Shown here one piece after another: positions 4,345 to 6,963 of a stretch of DNA of 6,963 bases. The notes below the pieces were generated by a model, which made no database searches, was not told the DNA's origin, and saw only the letters and a list, made by a program, of their open reading frames with translations. Both the position numbers and the translations under genes were made by a program. Source of the stretch: Cellvibrionales bacterium UBA2618 (GTDB taxonomy: Bacteria; Pseudomonadota; Gammaproteobacteria; Pseudomonadales; Porticoccaceae). Numbering within the stretch: the first letter of the stretch is position 1; each line of letters begins with the position of its first letter. The stretch is taken from assembly GCA_002339165.1 (NCBI GenBank), contig DDJS01000076.1, forward strand, positions 15,785 to 22,747. Reading direction: 5' to 3'.

Positions 4345-6963
4345 CTAAAGTGATTTGGTAACAATCTCCTGAATATCCTTAGCCAAACCGCCGTGGCCCG
4401 CAATCTGTTGCAGCGCATGGCGCATTGCCTCGCCATGCGGCTTTGCATACTTTCTCCAGCGCGTCAGTGGTGTTACCAAGCGCGCCGCAACTTGCGGGTT
4501 AATAGCGTTTAATTCGGTGATATATCGCGCTAGAAATGCATAACCACTGCCGTCCGGGGCGTGAAAATTCACCAGATTAGCCTGGCAAAAGGCGCCGATC
4601 AGACTGCGCACCTTGTTCGGGTTTTTAATACTGAAATGTGCGTGCTCGAGCAAGGGCTTAATCCGTATCAAGCCGCCAGCCTGTGGATTTGTTGCCTGTA
4701 TCTGCAACCAGAGATTAATCACCAAGGCCTCGTCTCGCCACTGCTTTTCAAATGATTCCAGCGCGCGACTGGCGAAGTCGCCGGCGGTTGGGCAATTGAC
4801 CAGCGCTCTGAGCGCCGCCGATTGATCGGTCATATTGTCGGCCGTTTGAAATTGCTGCCATGCCAACTGAACGCCGACATCGGTCAACATCAAATAATCC
4901 AGCGCCGCATTTTTTAGGCTACGACTGCCAATTTGCTGCGCCTCAGGGCTGTAATTTTGCTGCTGATTGTGCCGCTCATAGAGCCTTTCCAGAGGGGCTT
5001 GCAACATCCCCGCCAACGCCGCCCTAACGAACTGACGACCGTCGTGCACAGCGATAGGATTGACCTCGGCGCCCGCCTCATGCAGCAGGGCCTCGCCCGG
5101 TAGTTGCAGCATCAAGGCCACCATCGCCGCGTCGAGCTCGCCGTCGTCCAGTAGGCCTTGGTAGGCATCTACCAGCGTGCCATCGAGTTCTAACGGCAAA
5201 TCGTGCTGGCTGTTAAACGCTTGCTGCTGAAGAATATTGAGGGCCAGCTGTTGACCCGCATCCCAGCGATTAAAGCCGTCGCTGTCGTGAGTCATCAGGT
5301 GCGCGAGTTGCGCGCTGGTATATGGGTAGTGCAGTTTGACCGGCGCGGAAAACCCTCTCAGCAGCGATGGCACGACCTCGCCAGCCACATTTTCGATGAC
5401 CACCTGCTGCTCTGCCTCGGTCACATCAATCACCAATTGCTGATCACCGGCGGCATTCAGCGGCGCATCGGAGCCATCGGCTGACAACAGACCGAGCACG
5501 ACGGGAATCAGGAAAGGCGCTTTATCGGTCTGTCCCGGGGTGTCTGGACAGTGCTGCTGAAACTTGAGCGTCAGTTCTCGGCGCTCCTCAGAATAACTCG
5601 AAGTCACATCCAGACGCGGCGTTCCAGATTGCTTGTACCAGAGTCTGAACTGGCTCAGATCTCGACCACTGGTCTCCTCCATAGTGACGACAAATTCTTC
5701 AATGGTCACCGCCTGTCCATCATGGCGCTGAAAATACAGGTCGGTAGCCTGCCGAAACATCTGACTGCCGAGCATACTGTGTAGCATCCCGACAATTTCG
5801 GCACCCTTCTCATAGATGGTAACCGTATAAAAATTGTTTATCTCCATATAGGAGTCCGGCTGAACCGGGTGCGACATCGGCCCGCCATCCTCGGCAAACT
5901 GATGGGTGCGTAAAAATGCGACGTCCTGAATTCGCTTGACCGTCGGCGAGTTCATATCGGCTGAAAACTGGGCGTCGCGAAAGACCGTAAAACCCTCTTT
6001 AAGGCTCAGTTGAAACCAATCACGGCAGGTGACTCGGTTGCCAGACCAGTTGTGAAAATATTCGTGGGCGACGATCGCCTCGACGTTTTGAAAAGACGTA
6101 TCGGTGGTGGTCGCCGGGTTGGCAAGTACCGCGGAGGTATTAAAAATATTGAGGCCCTTATTCTCCATCGCCCCCATATTAAAGTCATCGACCGCAACGA
6201 TCATGAAAATATCCAAGTCGTACTCGCGCCCATAGACTTCTTCGTCCCAACGCATCGACTTCTTAAGCGATGTCATCGCGTGCGCGCATTTGTCGGTGTC
6301 CTTGTCCTCGACGAATATTTGCAACGCCACGGTGCGCCCGCTGCTCGTCACAAAACTGTCCTCGATCACGCTCAGCGAGCCGGCCACAAGCGCAAACAAA
6401 TAGGCCGGCTTTACAAAAGGGTCATGCCATATCACTCGGTGCCGCCCATCGCTCAAAATCTCACGCGTGGTTGGATTTCCATTCGACAAGAGCACCGGGT
6501 AACGTTGCGCATCGGCGACAATCTCGGTGGTGAATTCTGACATGATATCCGGCCGATCGAGATAAAAAGTGATCTGCCTAAACCCTTGAGCTTCGCACTG
6601 ACTGCAATACATTTCACGGGATTGATAGAGTCCGTTAAGCGCAGTATTAAGTTGCGGTTGAATGTGCACCACGCTCTCCAACAGCGCCTGCTCCGGGAAA
6701 TCAAAAATAGTCAGTGTCTCGCCATCGCGACGATAGTCGTCATCTCCAAGTGGTCGCCCATCGATACTAAAGCTCTGCAACTGCAGGTCGATGCCACCAT
6801 CGAGCAGTAGCGTCCGATCGGCGTTTCGTTGGCACTGTGGATTGCGTCTGATGGCCATTTTTGCGCGCACCACTGTGACCTCGTCACCCAATTCAAAAGA
6901 CAAATCTGTTCGATCGATCAAGAAATTCGAAACTTGGTAGTCGCTCAGATAAATGGACTTGGC
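4345..6963 (-). CDS. pepN: Aminopeptidase N (alanyl aminopeptidase, M1 family zinc metallopeptidase), 5' end off the window
   Basis: A cytosolic zinc exopeptidase that removes N-terminal residues from peptides. The frame stays open to the right edge, giving 872 residues from base 6963 to the TAG at 4347-4345. E. coli PepN has 870, so only a few codons are missing. Residues counted from the window edge: CSQCE with Gln122 and Glu124 (substrate pocket); GAMEN 264-268 (binds the free N-terminus) preceded by Met263; HEYFH with zinc ligands His300 and His304 and catalytic Glu301; third zinc ligand Glu323 in SLKEG; catalytic Tyr384 in IYEKGAE. These match E. coli residues 119/121, 261-265, 297/301/298, 320 and 381. 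The helical C-terminal domain has the NPNKVRSLIGAF and HAPDGSGYAFL blocks. All key residues are intact. The TTG at 6921-6919 is not the start: upstream codons read AKSIYLSDYQVSNF, aligning with the conserved N-terminus (HDY in E. coli). The gene is convergent with the symporter, 25 nt apart; its promoter lies outside. Confidence 0.98.
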   Translation of the reverse strand, partial: AKSIYLSDYQVSNFLIDRTDLSFELGDEVTVVRAKMAIRRNPQCQRNADRTLLLDGGIDLQLQSFSIDGRPLGDDDYRRDGETLTIFDFPEQALLESVVHIQPQLNTALNGLYQSREMYCSQCEAQGFRQITFYLDRPDIMSEFTTEIVADAQRYPVLLSNGNPTTREILSDGRHRVIWHDPFVKPAYLFALVAGSLSVIEDSFVTSSGRTVALQIFVEDKDTDKCAHAMTSLKKSMRWDEEVYGREYDLDIFMIVAVDDFNMGAMENKGLNIFNTSAVLANPATTTDTSFQNVEAIVAHEYFHNWSGNRVTCRDWFQLSLKEGFTVFRDAQFSADMNSPTVKRIQDVAFLRTHQFAEDGGPMSHPVQPDSYMEINNFYTVTIYEKGAEIVGMLHSMLGSQMFRQATDLYFQRHDGQAVTIEEFVVTMEETSGRDLSQFRLWYKQSGTPRLDVTSSYSEERRELTLKFQQHCPDTPGQTDKAPFLIPVVLGLLSADGSDAPLNAAGDQQLVIDVTEAEQQVVIENVAGEVVPSLLRGFSAPVKLHYPYTSAQLAHLMTHDSDGFNRWDAGQQLALNILQQQAFNSQHDLPLELDGTLVDAYQGLLDDGELDAAMVALMLQLPGEALLHEAGAEVNPIAVHDGRQFVRAALAGMLQAPLERLYERHNQQQNYSPEAQQIGSRSLKNAALDYLMLTDVGVQLAWQQFQTADNMTDQSAALRALVNCPTAGDFASRALESFEKQWRDEALVINLWLQIQATNPQAGGLIRIKPLLEHAHFSIKNPNKVRSLIGAFCQANLVNFHAPDGSGYAFLARYITELNAINPQVAARLVTPLTRWRKYAKPHGEAMRHALQQIAGHGGLAKDIQEIVTKSL
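6052..6066 (-). other. HExxH zinc-binding/catalytic motif of PepN
   Basis: The minus strand encodes His-Glu-Tyr-Phe-His. The two His are zinc ligands and the Glu is the general base; the third ligand Glu is encoded at 5995-5997, 19 residues after the second His, the spacing expected for M1 enzymes. The GAMEN exopeptidase motif is encoded just upstream at 6160-6174. Confidence 0.97.

Noticed and set aside
6010..6540. 176-residue open frame on the plus strand antisense to pepN
   Set aside because: It covers the most conserved part of pepN (GAMEN and HExxH), shows no recognisable domain or ribosome-binding site and is best explained as a codon-bias shadow.
1..6963. Mobile elements, CRISPR arrays, phage defence genes, rRNA or tRNA
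   Set aside because: No transposase or integrase motifs, spaced direct repeats, terminal inverted repeats or cloverleaf-like segments were found, and the coding genes account for nearly the whole window.

Overview
The window looks like chromosomal DNA from a Gram-negative gammaproteobacterium, probably marine or aquatic. The grounds are the gene content (a Bat aerotolerance cluster with a gammaproteobacterial-style VWA/TPR tail, a Na+-dependent DUF4212/VC_2705-type transporter pair and an E. coli-like PepN), the signal peptide and translationally coupled gene starts. The genus cannot be fixed from the sequence alone. There is no sign of mobile DNA, CRISPR, rRNA or tRNA, and the coding is dense and evenly composed.

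Layout. Positions 1-381 (+) hold the 3' end of a low-complexity Gln/Glu/Pro-rich protein that ends in the motif closing fused VWA/TPR Bat proteins (BatB/BatC type). It reads in frame 1 with no start inside the window. Positions 426-2174 (+) encode BatD, with a signal peptide, a large periplasmic beta-rich part, one membrane anchor and a cytoplasmic tail. A 15-codon mini-ORF joins the two: its ATG directly follows the upstream stop codon and its TGA overlaps the batD ATG. Positions 2175-2271 hold a candidate promoter and a perfect 6-bp inverted repeat, so the next operon can probably be transcribed on its own. Positions 2272-2565 and 2562-4319 (+) encode the small (DUF4212) and large (SSS family) subunits of a sodium:solute symporter, overlapping by GTGA. 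Positions 4345-6963 (-) encode aminopeptidase N (PepN), convergent with the symporter and running off the right edge. The in-frame TTG at 6921 is not its start.

Function. The left part belongs to an envelope-associated Bat operon whose remaining members (MoxR ATPase, DUF58, BatA, most of BatB/C) would lie to the left. The middle is a two-gene uptake system, by family most likely for acetate or another small organic acid driven by Na+. The right part is a housekeeping cytosolic peptidase. Nothing indicates that the three units form one pathway.

I did not find a convincing new system. The items most worth a second look are the coupling mini-ORF before batD, the promoter plus operator-like dyad before the symporter operon, and an EF-hand-like loop in a predicted periplasmic loop of the symporter.
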